From NCBI GenBank assembly GCA_934747765.1, contig CAKVGZ010000002.1, positions 73,068 through 137,067 of the forward strand: 64,000 bases of DNA, in the 5' to 3' direction. Each line of letters starts with the position of its first letter. The first letter of the stretch is position 1. A program made the translations under genes and the position numbers. Below are positions 62,779 through 64,000 of this stretch, piece by piece. The notes beneath the pieces are model-generated. The model searched no databases. It was not told the DNA's origin and saw only the letters and a program-made list of their open reading frames with translations. The DNA is from an uncultured Clostridia bacterium (GTDB lineage Bacteria; Bacillota; Clostridia; Christensenellales; UBA1242).

Positions 62779-63228
62779 TAATGTAATATAGTATTTTGCG
62801 CCATTTTTAATTTGGTCAGAAAGTTCATCAAAATATTCTTCAAAATTCCCCAAATAACTAAAGTTATATTCTTCAGACTTACTTTTTGATTTTGCTATGC
62901 AATTTTCATGATTTGAAATATGAAAATAATCAATAGCAACAAGCTCAGGATAATCTTTTCTAAAATCTTTCCATGCAGAACAATTTCCTTTTGTTGCAAT
63001 TTCAAAAAGTTCTGAGGTGTTGAAGCAATCTCCAAATTCTCTTGCAATTTTCACCATAATATCATAGAGATTTTCACCATCGAAATGTTCAACACTCACG
63101 TTCCATTTTCCACTGTCAAAGTCATAGACCTGACCTTTTAACATTGCAACATTTTTTGGACTTTTTCTATAATATAAATCCATTTTACACCCTGGAGTGC
63201 TAAAGATTTCATTCAAAATTTCAAACAT
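62776..63228 (-). CDS. Hypothetical cytosolic protein (150 aa)
   Basis: No signal peptide or membrane helix. Acidic, alpha/beta. GAGGTTG upstream of the ATG. Patterns such as WNVSVEHFDGENLYDIMVKIA and WKDFRKDYPELVAIDYFHIS do not remind me of any family. Confidence 0.6.
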   Translation of the reverse strand: MFEILNEIFSTPGCKMDLYYRKSPKNVAMLKGQVYDFDSGKWNVSVEHFDGENLYDIMVKIAREFGDCFNTSELFEIATKGNCSAWKDFRKDYPELVAIDYFHISNHENCIAKSKSKSEEYNFSYLGNFEEYFDELSDQIKNGAKYYITL

Positions 63229-63295
63229 ATCAACCTCACAAGTTGTTTTTGATTATACTACTTTTGTTTTATTTTGTCAATAGGACATTGAAAAG

Positions 63296-63427
63296 GACGG
63301 TCCGGAATGCAAGCTTCGCTTGCGTTGCCTTTCAGGCAACCGACAGAACATTGCTTTGGGCACAAAAAAAACACCCTTTCGGGTGTTTTATAGGTGCACT
63401 GGCAATGTTCTATCTTTCCGGACCGTC
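63296..63427. repeat. Inverted copy of the 5S rRNA tail, nested around the rRNA terminator
   Basis: Two pieces of the 5S 3' region recur inverted beyond the terminator: 63417-63427 with 63296-63306 (11 bp) and 63402-63411 with 63345-63354 (10 bp). Between them lie hairpins 63309-63314/63318-63323 and 63324-63330/63334-63340. The layout resembles the element at 370-451. Confidence 0.8.
63364..63392 (-). terminator. rRNA operon terminator
   Basis: AAAACACCC / GGGTGTTTT hairpin, loop GAAA (minus strand), then a run of eight T. Just beyond the 5S 3' end. Confidence 0.93.
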
Positions 63428-63515
63428 TCCAGTCAAGTATTTTCGACGATGAGAAGCTTAACTTCTGTGTTCGGGATGGGAACAGGTGGTTCCTTCTCTC
63501 TATTGTCACCAGCAC
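63397..63515 (-). rRNA. rrf: 5S ribosomal RNA
   Basis: On the minus strand: GAAGGAACCACCTGTTCCCA, TCCCGAACACAGAAGTTAAG and the helix CTGGA/TCCGG, followed by the closing GCCAGTGC. Length about 119 nt. Ends are approximate by a few bases. Confidence 0.95.
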
Positions 63516-63667
63516 TGGTATAACAAACAATTTTTATTACTAAAAACTGTGAATTATCGAACTAATTATTTGACAATTGAATTGTATCATGATTTTCAAA
63601 TATTTCATAACAAATTTAACATTATTTTTAAGATTTATATTAGATTGCTTGAAATCACATACGTGTG

Positions 63668-64000
<333 letters not shown>

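Noticed and set aside
63258..63530. 90-aa open frame on the minus strand
   Set aside because: It runs straight through the 5S rRNA and its terminator; no ribosome site.

Overview
The window is AT-rich bacterial chromosome using the standard code (TGA acts as stop). It looks like a low-GC, endospore-forming Bacillota of the Clostridia type. Evidence for this is SpoIVA, a PdaB-like deacetylase, a SigH-like sigma factor, a collagen-like spore-surface-type protein, lipoproteins, and dense AAAGGAG ribosome sites. It cannot be named to species from sequence alone. The dialect is compact: bidirectional hairpin terminators between convergent genes, and many promoters whose -10 box lies only 6-8 nt before the start codon (predicted leaderless mRNAs).

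Layout. 1-5.6 kb: small lipoprotein, a cloverleaf-like inverted-repeat element, double-OB protein, PdaB-like deacetylase, Cys/Leu-rich micro-protein, HtrA-type protease, GlnRS. 5.7-17.2 kb: DNA polymerase I, nucleoside phosphorylase, deacetylase, Obg, endonuclease III, acyl carrier protein, P-type ATPase, RecF, a second Cys/Leu-rich micro-protein. 17.3-24.2 kb: ArsR regulator, two CPBP proteases, SigH-like factor, HAD phosphatase, two tandem secreted paralogues, Pyr_excise-family protein, TM2 protein. 24.3-24.7 kb: tRNA-Ala, tRNA-Ile and a decayed copy of the tRNA-Ile 3' half.

24.87-29.7 kb is an accessory island with different codon use (TTA for Leu, where neighbours use CTT). It holds a divergent PEP-synthase/rifampin-phosphotransferase-like enzyme, an ABC-F ATPase, a radical SAM/SPASM enzyme overlapping it, and a 47-residue peptide ending CGGSGGGGTTWKKC with its own promoter and terminator. 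I read this as an undescribed RiPP (ribosomally made, radical-SAM-modified peptide) cassette with candidate self-protection genes. It is the most interesting part of the window.

29.9-47 kb: collagen-like protein, heterodimeric ABC exporter, lipoprotein, LeuRS, enolase, HflX, RNase P RNA, TatD, KsgA, RsfS, MscL, GNAT protein. 47.1-50.3 kb: an orphan VirD4/TraG coupling ATPase with two duplicated VirB2-like small membrane proteins. 50.4-54.5 kb: large cell-surface GLUG-type protein and SpoIVA. 54.6-56.9 kb: tRNA-Leu, a second ABC-F that looks acquired, and scraps of foreign DNA. 56.9-63.2 kb: Tex, LOG-like protein, DUF2207/LemA pair, IPP isomerase, hypothetical. 63.3-64 kb: the end of an rRNA operon on the minus strand (23S 3' end, then 5S), followed by an inverted copy of the 5S tail.
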